From JAJYSO01 sp964579505 (GTDB taxonomy: Bacteria > Bacteroidota > Bacteroidia > Flavobacteriales > Flavobacteriaceae), in contig CAZOGC010000010.1 in NCBI GenBank assembly GCA_964579505.1, positions 1 to 64,000 of the forward strand: a stretch of DNA of 64,000 bases. The letters are read 5' to 3'. The translations under genes and the position numbers were made by a program. Positions 46,738-55,524 of the stretch are shown here, piece after piece (position 1 is the stretch's first letter; each line of letters starts with the position of its first letter). Under the pieces are notes generated by a model that ran no database searches, had not been told where the DNA came from, and was given only the letters and a program-made list of their open reading frames with translations.

Positions 46738-47919
46738 ATGAGCAAAGAAGTTGTGATTGTAAGTGCTGCACGTACGCCAATAGGTAGTTTTATGGGCAGT
46801 CTTTCAACTATACCAGCTACTAAATTGGGCAGTATAGCCATTAAAGGAGCACTTGATAAAATAAATTTAAAACCCGAAATGGTTCAAGAAGTACTAATGG
46901 GAAATGTGGTGCAGGCCGGTGAAGGTCAAGCCCCCGCCCGCCAGGCTGCTCTAGGAGCCGGAATTCCTAATTATATTCCTTGTACCACTGTAAATAAAGT
47001 ATGTGCCAGCGGTATGAAAGCTATGAGTTTAGCCGCCCAAGCTATTGCTTTGGGCAACAATGATATTATGGTTGCCGGAGGAATGGAAAGCATGAGTCAA
47101 ATTCCCCATTATCTACACGCCCGAAAAGGTACGAAGCTAGGCGATGGAAAATTACAAGACGGTATGCTTAGAGATGGATTGGTAGATGCATACGACCATA
47201 ACCATATGGGTACTTGCGCCGATTTGTGCGCCGGAGAATACCATTTTTCGCGTGAGGAAGTAGACGCTTTTGCCATTCAATCGTATGAACGCTCTAAAAA
47301 AGCTTGGGAAGCCGGAAAATTTAAAGACGAAGTAGTACCGGTTTCTGTTCCACAAAGAAAAGGAGATCCTATTGTTGTTGATGAAGACGAAGAATACAAA
47401 CGCATCAAGTTAGAAAAAGTAGCCAAACTACGTCCGGTATTTACCGCAGAGGGCACTACTACCGCTGCCAATGCCTCTACCATTAATGACGGAGCGGCCG
47501 CGGTTGTGCTTATGAGTCGAGAAAAAGCAGAAGAGCTAGGGTTAAAACCTTTGGCTACCATAAAAAGTTATGCAGATGCTGCGCAAGAACCTAAGTGGTT
47601 TACCACCACTCCGGCTAAAGCTGTAGAAAAAGCCTTAAAAAGAGCCAATCTAACCAAAGATGAAGTGGATTTCTTTGAACTAAATGAAGCCTTTTCTATT
47701 GTAGGATTAGCCAATATTAAGCTATTAGATATAGACGGGGAAAAAGTAAACGTAAACGGCGGAGCTGTTTCTTTGGGACATCCATTGGGTTGCTCCGGAG
47801 CGCGTATTATTATTACCTTACTGAATGTACTAAAACAAAATAACGCTAAGATTGGTGCGGCCGGAATCTGCAATGGTGGCGGTGGTGCCTCTGCCATGGT
47901 TATCGAAAATATAAATTAA
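46738..47919 (+). CDS. Acetyl-CoA C-acyltransferase (thiolase)
   Basis: Thiolase of 393 residues. The nucleophile is C89 in NKVCASGMK. H348 (SLGHPLG) and C378 (GICNGGGG) complete the active site. It can cleave 3-ketoacyl-CoA in beta-oxidation or condense two acetyl-CoA molecules; sequence and length fit the AtoB-type acetyl-CoA acetyltransferase group best, with no partner genes to decide. It is followed after about 95 bases by the NlpC/P60 gene. Confidence 0.92.
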   Translation: MSKEVVIVSAARTPIGSFMGSLSTIPATKLGSIAIKGALDKINLKPEMVQEVLMGNVVQAGEGQAPARQAALGAGIPNYIPCTTVNKVCASGMKAMSLAAQAIALGNNDIMVAGGMESMSQIPHYLHARKGTKLGDGKLQDGMLRDGLVDAYDHNHMGTCADLCAGEYHFSREEVDAFAIQSYERSKKAWEAGKFKDEVVPVSVPQRKGDPIVVDEDEEYKRIKLEKVAKLRPVFTAEGTTTAANASTINDGAAAVVLMSREKAEELGLKPLATIKSYADAAQEPKWFTTTPAKAVEKALKRANLTKDEVDFFELNEAFSIVGLANIKLLDIDGEKVNVNGGAVSLGHPLGCSGARIIITLLNVLKQNNAKIGAAGICNGGGGASAMVIENIN

Positions 47920-48013
47920 ACTAATACTTTAAATAAATACAAATAATAATACTTATAATCAGATATTTGATATATTATTTTGTATAATTTATTTACTTTT
48001 TTAATACAACCGA

Positions 48014-48763
48014 ATGCAATACGGAATTTGCGACCTCAATTGTGTGGCTGTACGCCAAACAAACAGTGATACTAGTGAAATGGTAACTCAACTTCTTTTT
48101 GGAGATTCTTTTCAAGTCTTAGAAAAACAAAAAAAGTGGAGCCGAATCCGCATTGCATTCGATTTTTATGAAGGTTGGGTAGATAACAAACAATACACCC
48201 TTGTTTCTGAAGAAACGTATAACACCTACAAAAATACGCCAGATAAATACTTGACTGATATTGTCGGGTTTGCTGTTAACAAAAGTCAGTTGCTCACCTT
48301 TTTAAGTATAGGCGCTAACTTAAAAGCGGCCCCTTTATTAGCGCTAACGTGTGACGGCGAAGTTACCACCCAAAAACTGACAAAGACAGCCCTCGTTTCG
48401 CTTGCCGCTACCTATTTAAACACTCCCTATCTCTGGGGCGGAAAAACACCGCTCGGTATAGATTGCAGCGGGTTTACACAAATGGTATACAAAATTGGAG
48501 GGTATCAACTGTTACGCGATGCAGCGCAACAAGCACAACAGGGAGACCCCCTGAGTTTTATAGAAGAGAGTGAACCGGGCGATTTAGCTTTCTTTGATAA
48601 TGCCGAAGGAAAAATTATTCACGTAGGAATTATTTTAGAAAATAACTACATTATCCACGCTCACGGTAAAGTGCGTATAGACCGATTAGATCATACCGGT
48701 ATTTTTAACGTAGATACACACACCTACTCTCACCACCTTAGAATTATTAAAAAGATATTTTAG
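48014..48763 (+). CDS. NlpC/P60 peptidoglycan endopeptidase with SH3-like N-terminus
   Basis: Protein of 249 residues. The N-terminal 80 residues look like a bacterial SH3-type cell-wall-binding fold (WSRIRIAFDFYEGWVDN). The C40 peptidase triad is present: C151 in GIDCSGF, H203 in IIHVGII and H215 in IIHAHGK. Enzymes of this type cut D-Glu/L-diamino acid links in stem peptides. No leader is seen, so it may recycle muropeptides in the cytosol, as related gamma-D-glutamyl-L-diamino acid endopeptidases do. It follows thiolase and converges on a lipoprotein gene. Confidence 0.9.
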   Translation: MQYGICDLNCVAVRQTNSDTSEMVTQLLFGDSFQVLEKQKKWSRIRIAFDFYEGWVDNKQYTLVSEETYNTYKNTPDKYLTDIVGFAVNKSQLLTFLSIGANLKAAPLLALTCDGEVTTQKLTKTALVSLAATYLNTPYLWGGKTPLGIDCSGFTQMVYKIGGYQLLRDAAQQAQQGDPLSFIEESEPGDLAFFDNAEGKIIHVGIILENNYIIHAHGKVRIDRLDHTGIFNVDTHTYSHHLRIIKKIF

Positions 48764-48858
48764 TTCACTCTAATATATACATACGCGCCACTTGTTGTTT
48801 GCATATCCTGTGAATCCTAGGTAAAAGTGCAATTTTGAAAGCAATTCACAACGGGTAG

Positions 48859-50283
48859 CTACTGGTTTAAAATTGCCAAAAGTTTTTCTTCTAAGTGACG
48901 ATCGTGAAGGAAGAGGTTTCCTTTAATAGCGCCGCGCCGATCAACAAAAAATAATCGACGTAGATAAACGGTATAAAATTCGCGTTGTTCAGGAAGACAG
49001 TCTAGTCGATATTCTGTTGTAGGATCATAATTAAAATCCTTTAGGTTATGAAGCCATTTCTCAGGATTTTTATCAATGTTAATTCCTATAAAATTAATTT
49101 GCGGATAGCGTTTTCTCAGCTGGTCTATCTTTTTGTGCTCATATTGTTGTAAAGCCTCATTACGGTTAGACCAATAAAAGAAGACCGTAGGACCTGTAAG
49201 TAATGAATATGCTTCTACTTTTCTGCGCGTAGGGGCATATAAATTTAATTGTCCTATGTTTCCGATAAAGTGTTCTTTTTGAATACGGGCTATTTCTTTT
49301 ATCTTGGTAAATTTTACAGGATTGTGAATTGTCTTTAAAATATTAATTAACGAATCTACACGAGCACTCGTTTGCGAACGAACAATAAGTTTTATCCCCA
49401 ATCGAGGCATAAAACGAGAGCGCAATATCGGCAATGTAAATAACGAATCAGCTATAAACAACCGATTATTCAGATTAGCCACAGAATTGGTGTTATAACA
49501 ATCGCGTCCTGCATGGGTGGTAGCCAAACATCTCTCAACCGATTTATTGCGTAAATAATCATTTAAGAAAGCCTGATAAATATAGTATGATTGCAAGGTT
49601 TTATGGTTATAATCTACATTTTTTCGATAAGATAAAAAATTGGCGGGTAATGCCTTTTTAAATTTTTGGTAATATTTATTTACAAGAAAATAATAACGCT
49701 CTCGCATGTCATAATTACCGTAGTTTATAATTTCTTCTGCTAGTTTCTCAAACCGGTTAGAAACTTTTTGTTGCGCTACTAATTGCTGTAATTGGGTTTG
49801 ATGGCTATTTTTTATAGAGTCTATTTTATACACAAAACTTTGAGGAGCTATTTTGTAATAATGTAGAAACATGTGATCATTCGTATAAAAGTTTAAGAAT
49901 ACCTCCATCAAAAAATTATTGGCCTTTGCTCCTTTTCCTGAATACATTAACGACTCATCAAACTCTCGCGTATTTACACGTAGTAGTAAACTATCTCCCG
50001 GTTCTATATAAAACATCTGCGTTTGGTATAAATGACCATAATTGTGACGCAACGTATACAACCCCGGTTTAATATTAGTAGGAAACTGATAATAAAAATG
50101 ATTTTTACTATCAATAGAAACCGTATCTAACACACTACCGTCTTTTAAAATGATAATATAAGGCGTTCTCGGATTTACAACTTCTCCGGAAAGTGAAGTC
50201 GAGATATCTTCAACCGAATTTGAACACCCCACAAAAGCAAAGGCAAGAAGAAAATAGAAGAGTGTGTATTTTTGTTTCATCAT
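48859..50283 (-). CDS. Lipoprotein with thioredoxin-like domain lacking CxxC
   Basis: Protein of 474 residues with a lipoprotein leader and lipobox FVGC (Cys 20, or 19 if the second ATG is used). The N-terminal part resembles DUF4369-like beta domains; a middle helical region follows. The C-terminal 110 residues look like a TlpA/thioredoxin fold (GPTVFFYWSNRNEALQQ, then NFIGINIDKNPEKW). The active site CxxC is replaced by SNRN, so disulfide chemistry is unlikely. Role unknown; such proteins often help envelope folding or act as binding modules. A well-formed promoter lies 28 bases upstream. Confidence 0.72.
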   Translation of the reverse strand: MMKQKYTLFYFLLAFAFVGCSNSVEDISTSLSGEVVNPRTPYIIILKDGSVLDTVSIDSKNHFYYQFPTNIKPGLYTLRHNYGHLYQTQMFYIEPGDSLLLRVNTREFDESLMYSGKGAKANNFLMEVFLNFYTNDHMFLHYYKIAPQSFVYKIDSIKNSHQTQLQQLVAQQKVSNRFEKLAEEIINYGNYDMRERYYFLVNKYYQKFKKALPANFLSYRKNVDYNHKTLQSYYIYQAFLNDYLRNKSVERCLATTHAGRDCYNTNSVANLNNRLFIADSLFTLPILRSRFMPRLGIKLIVRSQTSARVDSLINILKTIHNPVKFTKIKEIARIQKEHFIGNIGQLNLYAPTRRKVEAYSLLTGPTVFFYWSNRNEALQQYEHKKIDQLRKRYPQINFIGINIDKNPEKWLHNLKDFNYDPTTEYRLDCLPEQREFYTVYLRRLFFVDRRGAIKGNLFLHDRHLEEKLLAILNQ

Positions 50284-50310
50284 TCAAGAATTGCTCTTTA
50301 TTAGAACTCC

Positions 50311-50339
50311 CAAACCTACAGTTTTGCGAGTAAAATCAA
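50311..50339 (-). promoter_or_regulatory. Promoter of the thioredoxin-like lipoprotein gene
   Basis: On the minus strand TTG (50339-50337), 18 bases, then TAGGTTTG (50318-50311). Both elements match the Bacteroidota consensus, and the start codon lies 27 bases after the -7 element. Confidence 0.6.
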
Positions 50340-50506
50340 AAATAAAATAAACCCCGTACAGAAGTTGTTAACCTCTCGTTAAATTGCATCTAAAAAGGTA
50401 CGAAAATTAGTTATATAAACCATTTTATAAGCATTGCGTACCCACAGAAAAATAGCCCTTTCTCTTCTCGTTTATTTGGCTATTTTTGCAAAAAATTAAT
50501 TTAGTT

Positions 50507-52132
50507 ATGTTATCAGTTTCTGATTTATCCGTTCAGTTTGGAAAACGCATTTTATTTGACGAGGTAAACATCTCTTTTACAGAAGGTAATTGCTACGGAA
50601 TTATTGGCGCTAACGGAGCCGGAAAATCTACTTTTCTAAAAATATTGGCGGGGCAAGAAGAACCTACATCAGGGCATGTTACACTAGAAACCGGAAAGCG
50701 AATGTCTGTCTTAGAGCAAAACCACAACCTCTATGACGAATATCCGGTACTAGAAACTGTGTTGCGTGGCAACAAACCTTTATTTGCCGTGAAAACAGAA
50801 ATTGATGCACTTTATGCTAATTATTCTGATGAAAATGCAGAACGTATAGGAGAATTGCAGACCACTTTTGAGGAAATGGATGGATGGAATGCTGAAAGCA
50901 GTGCCGCTGCCCTACTCTCTAATTTAGGTATCAAAGAAAATTTGCACTATGAGTTGATGCGAGACCTTGATGGAAAACAAAAAGTACGCGTTCTTTTAGC
51001 ACAAACCCTTTTTGGCAATCCGGATGTGTTAATTATGGACGAGCCAACAAACGACTTAGACTACGAAACAATTACTTGGCTTGAAAATTTCTTAGCCGAC
51101 TATAAAAATACCGTGATTGTGGTTTCTCACGACCGCCACTTTTTAGATGCCGTATGTACCCATATTTCTGATATAGATTTTGGAAAGATTAACCACTTTA
51201 GCGGCAACTATACTTTTTGGTATGAATCTTCTCAGTTAGCTGCTCGTCAACGTGCTCAACAAAACAAAAAAGCAGAAGAAAAGAAAAAAGAATTAGAAGC
51301 CTTTATTCGTCGTTTTAGTGCAAACGTGGCAAAGTCTAAGCAAGCTACTTCTCGTAAAAAAATGTTGGATAAACTCAATATCAACGAAATTAAGCCTTCT
51401 AGTAGAAGGTATCCGGCTATTATTTTTGAACGCGAACGCGAGGCCGGTGACCAAATTTTAAATATTGAAAACTTAGAGGCATCTGTTGAAGGGGAAACAC
51501 TTTTTCAAAAACTCAATTTAAACTTAAAGAAAGACGACAAAGTCGTTATCTACTCAAAAGATTCGCGAGCTACTACTGCTTTCTACCATATCATTAATGG
51601 GCAGGAAAAAGCAAAAAATGGAAGTTATGACTGGGGCGTTACCACTACTCAATCATACTTACCGGTAGACAATACGGAGTTTTTTAAAAACGACCTCACG
51701 TTAGTTGATTGGTTACGACAGTATGCTAAAACTCCTGAAGAGCGAGAAGAAGTATTTATTCGTGGTTTTTTAGGAAAAATGCTTTTTAGAGGCGAAGAAG
51801 CACTAAAATCAGCCAACGTACTTTCGGGAGGAGAGAAAGTGCGCTGCATGTTGAGTCGAATGATGATGCTACGCGCCAATGTGTTGATGTTAGACGAGCC
51901 TACCAACCATTTAGACCTAGAGTCTATCACGGCTTTTAACAACGCCTTAAAAAACTTTAAAGGAGCTGTATTACTTACCTCTCACGACCATGAGTTTGTA
52001 CAGAGTTTAGCCAATCGGGTGGTAGAACTAACGCCTAATGGAATTATTGATCGCTATCTTACTTTTGAAGAATATATGGAAGATCCTAAAATAAAAGAAC
52101 TCCGTAAGAGTTTATATAAACAAGACGCGTAA
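50507..52132 (+). CDS. ABC-F family ATPase (YbiT-like)
   Basis: Soluble ATPase of 541 residues with two ABC domains and no membrane part. First Walker A GANGAGKST; DEPTNDLD as first Walker B; LSGGEKVRCMLSR signature and DEPTNHLDLES in the second domain. A basic, coiled linker (RARAQQNKKAEEKKKELEAF and following) joins them. The relatives with this pattern (YbiT/YkpA type) act on the ribosome as translation factors or protect it. The ATG at 50507 is chosen; the open frame starting at 50486 uses a TTG that lies inside the -7-like TATTTTTG at 50481-50488. Resistance function cannot be claimed. Confidence 0.9.
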   Translation: MLSVSDLSVQFGKRILFDEVNISFTEGNCYGIIGANGAGKSTFLKILAGQEEPTSGHVTLETGKRMSVLEQNHNLYDEYPVLETVLRGNKPLFAVKTEIDALYANYSDENAERIGELQTTFEEMDGWNAESSAAALLSNLGIKENLHYELMRDLDGKQKVRVLLAQTLFGNPDVLIMDEPTNDLDYETITWLENFLADYKNTVIVVSHDRHFLDAVCTHISDIDFGKINHFSGNYTFWYESSQLAARQRAQQNKKAEEKKKELEAFIRRFSANVAKSKQATSRKKMLDKLNINEIKPSSRRYPAIIFEREREAGDQILNIENLEASVEGETLFQKLNLNLKKDDKVVIYSKDSRATTAFYHIINGQEKAKNGSYDWGVTTTQSYLPVDNTEFFKNDLTLVDWLRQYAKTPEEREEVFIRGFLGKMLFRGEEALKSANVLSGGEKVRCMLSRMMMLRANVLMLDEPTNHLDLESITAFNNALKNFKGAVLLTSHDHEFVQSLANRVVELTPNGIIDRYLTFEEYMEDPKIKELRKSLYKQDA

Positions 52133-52154
52133 AACAACGCGTTTGTCCTTACAC

Positions 52155-52197
52155 AAAGAGAGAAGCCTTCAAAAAATTTTGAAGGCTTCTCTCTTTT
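52155..52197. terminator. Bidirectional terminator between ABC-F and cysteine synthase genes
   Basis: A very long stem (AAAGAGAGAAGCCTTCAAAA and its complement) with A and T runs on both sides, placed between two convergent genes. Confidence 0.88.
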
Positions 52198-52224
52198 ATG
52201 GGGAATCGTATAATTACGTAAAAC

Positions 52225-53265
52225 TTATTTAATTACTTCTATTTTTTCTACTTCTACATCGTTGGTGCTATCGGCAAAACCTTGTTCCTTCATCCATTTA
52301 TCACTATATATTTTGCTCATATAGCGCGAACCATGATCTGGAAAAATAGCCACCACATATGAATCTTTATCAAACTCACCACGCTCCTCTAATTGTTTTA
52401 TGCCTTGAAAAGCTGCTCCGCTGGTATAACCGGCAAAAATGCCTTCGGTTTTTACAATCTCACGGGCGGTATGAGCGCTATCTTCATCTGTAACTTTTAC
52501 AAATTCGTCTATAATATCAAAATCAGTAGCGGTAGGAATTAGATTTTTTCCTAATCCTGAAATACGATATGGGTAAATTTCGTTTTCATCAAACTCTCCG
52601 GTTTCATGATATTTTTTTAACACCGATCCGTACGCATCAATTCCTATGATTTTTATATCCGGATTTTGCTCCTTTAAATAGCGGGCTGATCCGGAAATAG
52701 TACCACCGGTTCCACTACAAGCTATTAGGTGAGTAATCTTTCCTTCTGTCTGTTTCCAAATTTCAGGGCCGGTTGAACGGTGGTGTGCTTCAATATTTAA
52801 CTCATTAAAATATTGATTGACATAAAAAGAGTCTTTGATTTCAGAATGCAATCGTTTAGCCACTTGGTAATAAGAACGAGGGTCGTCTGCCGCAACGTGC
52901 GCCGGACAAACATATACCTTGGCTCCCATAGTGGTTAGCATATCAATTTTATCTTTTGATGATTTTGAGCTTACGGCCAAGATACATTCATACCCTTTAA
53001 TGATACTCACCATAGCCAAGCTAAATCCGGTGTTACCCGAAGTAGTTTCAATAATAGTGCTTCCGGGTTTTAATAAACCTTTGCGTTCAGCCTCTTCAAT
53101 AATATAAATAGCTATACGGTCTTTAGTAGAGTTACCAGGGTTGTAGGCTTCGACTTTAGCGTAATAGTTACCGGGAAAGTTTTGAGTAAGTTTATTCAGT
53201 TTGATTAGCGGGGTATTACCTATAAGTTGTAATACGTTATCATAGACTTGCAAATCTTCTTTCAT
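52225..53265 (-). CDS. PLP-dependent cysteine synthase / cystathionine beta-synthase
   Basis: Fold-type II PLP enzyme of 346 residues. The cofactor lysine is K48 in GNSTKDRIA, TSGNTGFSLA binds the substrate carboxylate, and a GTGGT loop holds the phosphate. The C-terminal part (FPDHGSRYMSKIYSDKWM) is more like cystathionine beta-synthase than CysK. No CBS regulatory pair or heme domain follows. It may form cystathionine or cysteine. The upstream region holds a -7-like TACATTTG (53336-53329), a hairpin in the leader and a 21-bp palindrome, suggesting tight control. Confidence 0.85.
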   Translation of the reverse strand: MKEDLQVYDNVLQLIGNTPLIKLNKLTQNFPGNYYAKVEAYNPGNSTKDRIAIYIIEEAERKGLLKPGSTIIETTSGNTGFSLAMVSIIKGYECILAVSSKSSKDKIDMLTTMGAKVYVCPAHVAADDPRSYYQVAKRLHSEIKDSFYVNQYFNELNIEAHHRSTGPEIWKQTEGKITHLIACSGTGGTISGSARYLKEQNPDIKIIGIDAYGSVLKKYHETGEFDENEIYPYRISGLGKNLIPTATDFDIIDEFVKVTDEDSAHTAREIVKTEGIFAGYTSGAAFQGIKQLEERGEFDKDSYVVAIFPDHGSRYMSKIYSDKWMKEQGFADSTNDVEVEKIEVIK

Positions 53266-53292
53266 AAAGTCAATATTCTAATTAACAATAAG

Positions 53293-53315
53293 AGAGGGCG
53301 TCTAAGAGCCCCTCT
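53293..53315 (-). promoter_or_regulatory. Leader hairpin of the cysteine/cystathionine synthase gene
   Basis: AGAGGG (53293-53298) pairs with CCCTCT (53310-53315) around an 11-base loop. It lies between the candidate -7 element and the start codon, so the hairpin would be in the mRNA leader. It does not look like a known riboswitch, and there is no U-tract. Confidence 0.35.
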
Positions 53316-53396
53316 ATTTTTGCTGGGGCAAATGTACATTATTTTTTCGTAATGGCGCCCCAATTCTTATAAACCTATTTGTTTATGAATCGTTAT

Positions 53397-53417
53397 AATT
53401 ACTGATAATCAGTAATT
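53397..53417. promoter_or_regulatory. 21-bp palindrome, candidate operator
   Basis: AATTACTGAT and ATCAGTAATT are perfect 10-base arms around one central A. The site is 132 bases upstream of the synthase gene and downstream of the lrp terminator. Its symmetry fits a dimeric regulator. The Lrp family protein encoded next door is a candidate, which is only inference. Confidence 0.4.
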
Positions 53418-53496
53418 TATATTCTATTTTTCAGTTGATAAAAACTTTATATTCATTGTCGTATCATATAGTATATTCTTCATTTTGCCCAAAATA

Positions 53497-53526
53497 AAAG
53501 CCCATTTGGTTTTACAAATGGGCTTT
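53497..53526 (-). terminator. Terminator of the Lrp-type gene
   Basis: AAAGCCCATTTG and CAAATGGGCTTT form a 12-bp stem with a 6-base loop. Read leftwards it ends in TTTATTTT. It lies 20 bases after the stop of the regulator gene. Confidence 0.8.
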
Positions 53527-53546
53527 ATTATTTTTGTTAGCTCCTT

Positions 53547-54026
53547 TTATAGGTCTTGAAAGATAGAGTGCATCAGACGTTTTTTATCGTTTAAACTTTC
53601 TTCCATAGAAACCATTGTTTCGGTACGGTAAACTCCTTCAATATCATCTAGTAAATAGATAACACGTTTTGCGTGATCGGTATTCTTTGCGCGTACTTTA
53701 CAAAATACATTGTATTTTCCGGTAGGTACGTGGGCCTCAACTACGTTTGGAATTTCATTAATACGTTCAACTACAAACTTGGTTTGAGAGGTTTTTTTCA
53801 AAAATACACCAACATAAGCTATAAAATTATACCCCAATTTAGTGTAATCTAAATTCAAGGTAGATCCTATAATAATGCCCGCCTCTTCCATTTTTCTAAC
53901 GCGTACATGAACCGTTCCGGCAGAAATATCTAGGCGCTTAGCTATATCTGTAAAAGCCGTTCTCGTATCCTCAATCAAGATATCTAATATCTGATGATCA
54001 AGTTTGTCTAATTTAAATTTTGTCAT
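53547..54026 (-). CDS. Lrp/AsnC family transcription regulator
   Basis: DNA-binding regulator of 159 residues. The N-terminal helix-turn-helix occupies about 20-45 (DILIEDTRTAFTDIAKRLDISAGTVHVRVRKM), followed by the RAM-type ligand and oligomerisation domain. Lrp/AsnC proteins sense amino acids and act as octamers or larger. It has a textbook promoter and its own terminator. Its target genes are unknown; the nearby amino-acid enzyme gene and palindrome make local control plausible. Confidence 0.92.
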   Translation of the reverse strand: MTKFKLDKLDHQILDILIEDTRTAFTDIAKRLDISAGTVHVRVRKMEEAGIIIGSTLNLDYTKLGYNFIAYVGVFLKKTSQTKFVVERINEIPNVVEAHVPTGKYNVFCKVRAKNTDHAKRVIYLLDDIEGVYRTETMVSMEESLNDKKRLMHSIFQDL

Positions 54027-54060
54027 AATAAAATGGTTTTTGTTCTACTCCTTCAAAGAG

Positions 54061-54090
54061 CAAAATTACCATATTTAAAAATTTTATCAA
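54061..54090 (-). promoter_or_regulatory. Promoter of the Lrp-type gene
   Basis: On the minus strand TTG (54090-54088), 19 bases, then TAATTTTG (54068-54061). This is the best promoter in the window. The start codon follows 34 bases later. Confidence 0.65.
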
Positions 54091-54100
54091 AATATTAAAT

Positions 54101-55255
54101 TTAATTATTTGTTAAAATAAGTGATATTTTTCTATTATTAATGATAATATTTTTCACAACAAATTCTATTTCTATCTCTTCATTTGATGAACTCGTTACA
54201 TTCTGTTGATTAGCATCAATTTCTATATGTCCATAAAATTTCTTTAATTTTTTAATTTCAACAATTCTAGGTATAAATTTTATAGTATTTTGAAATAGCT
54301 GTTCTTCATACTGAACAGCTATATCCGTTACTTTTTCTCGGTGCAAAGCACTCCTTATAATAATATCGTAAAATGATTTTTGATTTTCCGGTATTTTTAA
54401 ATACTCATCTGTAGAATAGGTGTTCCAACTCTGACGACTAATCATTTCAAAAGCTTTGCACATTGCTATAAAAACATATTGTCGTGTAATTTCACGTTCA
54501 TAATCGTGTGGGTAATGGCCTGCCTCAAACAAGAGTGTGGGTATATTTCTAGCCTGAAAATAGTCTCCTACACAATTTGGGTTATACGCATCGTCATAGC
54601 GTCCTATATAACCGGAAAGCGCTGTTTTTTGTAGATGTGTAGCAATGCCCGCAATGAGTTGCATGGCAATTTTTCGAGAAGGATTAATTGATCTGCCGGT
54701 ATTATATGCCGGTGCCAAAAAAGAGAGCGTCGCCGATTTAGGCTGGTTTCCTACGCCATAGATGGTTCGTTGATCGTGCATATTAAAACAAAAATCAGGT
54801 TGAAATTGCTCAGCTACACGCTGTAATAAACGCAATTCAGGTTGCGTTTGGTTTACGGCATCTCTATTTAAATCAACATCATTGGCGTTTCTACGTGTAT
54901 AGGCTACTGCCCCATCCGGATTCAATACCGCTATAATTTTAAACCGACAGCTATTAGTTAATTGTGTTATAAAAGTATCCGGCTGCTGAACTGCTTCTAA
55001 AAAATCGAGTACTGCTTTGGTGGTAGTGGTTTCATTACCATGCATCTGTGCCCACATAAGAATACGCGTTTCACCCTGGCCAAATTCTATACTATAAATA
55101 GAACGACCTTGTACTGATTCTCCTTCTTCCTTTATTACAAATTTAGACGAGAGCGATTGTAGGTACTCTTCGATTTTTTTGTAATCAAGATAACGACCAA
55201 AAAAGCGTTTATTTTTTATACGCTCAAATAACGATAAATAGATTTCTTTTTCCAT
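54101..55255 (-). CDS. M14-family zinc carboxypeptidase-like protein
   Basis: Protein of 384 residues with a complete M14 centre: H72 and E75 (MHGNE), H160 (NMHDQ) as zinc ligands and E244 (LFEAGHY) as catalytic base, plus the arginine-rich segment LNPDGAVAYTRRNANDVDLNRD. No leader is seen, so it may be cytosolic, unlike many exported M14 enzymes. The C-terminal 100 residues are beta-rich and not recognised. It is transcribed away from the XRE regulator gene, and the region between them carries repeated GTTTAC motifs. Confidence 0.85.
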   Translation of the reverse strand: MEKEIYLSLFERIKNKRFFGRYLDYKKIEEYLQSLSSKFVIKEEGESVQGRSIYSIEFGQGETRILMWAQMHGNETTTTKAVLDFLEAVQQPDTFITQLTNSCRFKIIAVLNPDGAVAYTRRNANDVDLNRDAVNQTQPELRLLQRVAEQFQPDFCFNMHDQRTIYGVGNQPKSATLSFLAPAYNTGRSINPSRKIAMQLIAGIATHLQKTALSGYIGRYDDAYNPNCVGDYFQARNIPTLLFEAGHYPHDYEREITRQYVFIAMCKAFEMISRQSWNTYSTDEYLKIPENQKSFYDIIIRSALHREKVTDIAVQYEEQLFQNTIKFIPRIVEIKKLKKFYGHIEIDANQQNVTSSSNEEIEIEFVVKNIIINNRKISLILTNN

Positions 55256-55256
55256 A

Positions 55257-55503
55257 GTTTACAAAAGTAAACATTTGAATATTCACATTTGTAAACAACA
55301 TAATTGAATAAATAGTTTAATCTTGTAAACAAAAAGAAGGCTGTTTTAACACAATACCGCTAGGGATTAGATAAATTTTATATTTAAAACAATTATAATT
55401 TTATTATTAGTACCTTATATAATTTTATTTAAACTTATACTTTAATTATAATATGTTATTTTATAACTAAAATGGCTAAAGATAAATTATTTGTTTACAT
55501 TTG
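55257..55503. promoter_or_regulatory. Repeated GTTTAC sites between divergent genes
   Basis: The first site is a perfect palindrome, GTTTACAAAAGTAAAC (55257-55272), just before the M14 gene and overlapping its candidate -7 element TACTTTTG (55269-55262). Further half-sites: TTTGTAAAC (55288-55296), TTGTAAAC (55323-55330) and GTTTAC (55493-55498). The last overlaps TACATTTG (55496-55503), the candidate -7 of the XRE gene. Sites 2 and 4 also share ACATTTGTAA. The pattern is what operators for a dimeric repressor would look like, and the XRE protein is the nearest candidate. The rest of this 269-base interval is AT-rich and empty. Confidence 0.5.
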
Positions 55504-55524
55504 TAATGAATTGGTATTTAAAAA

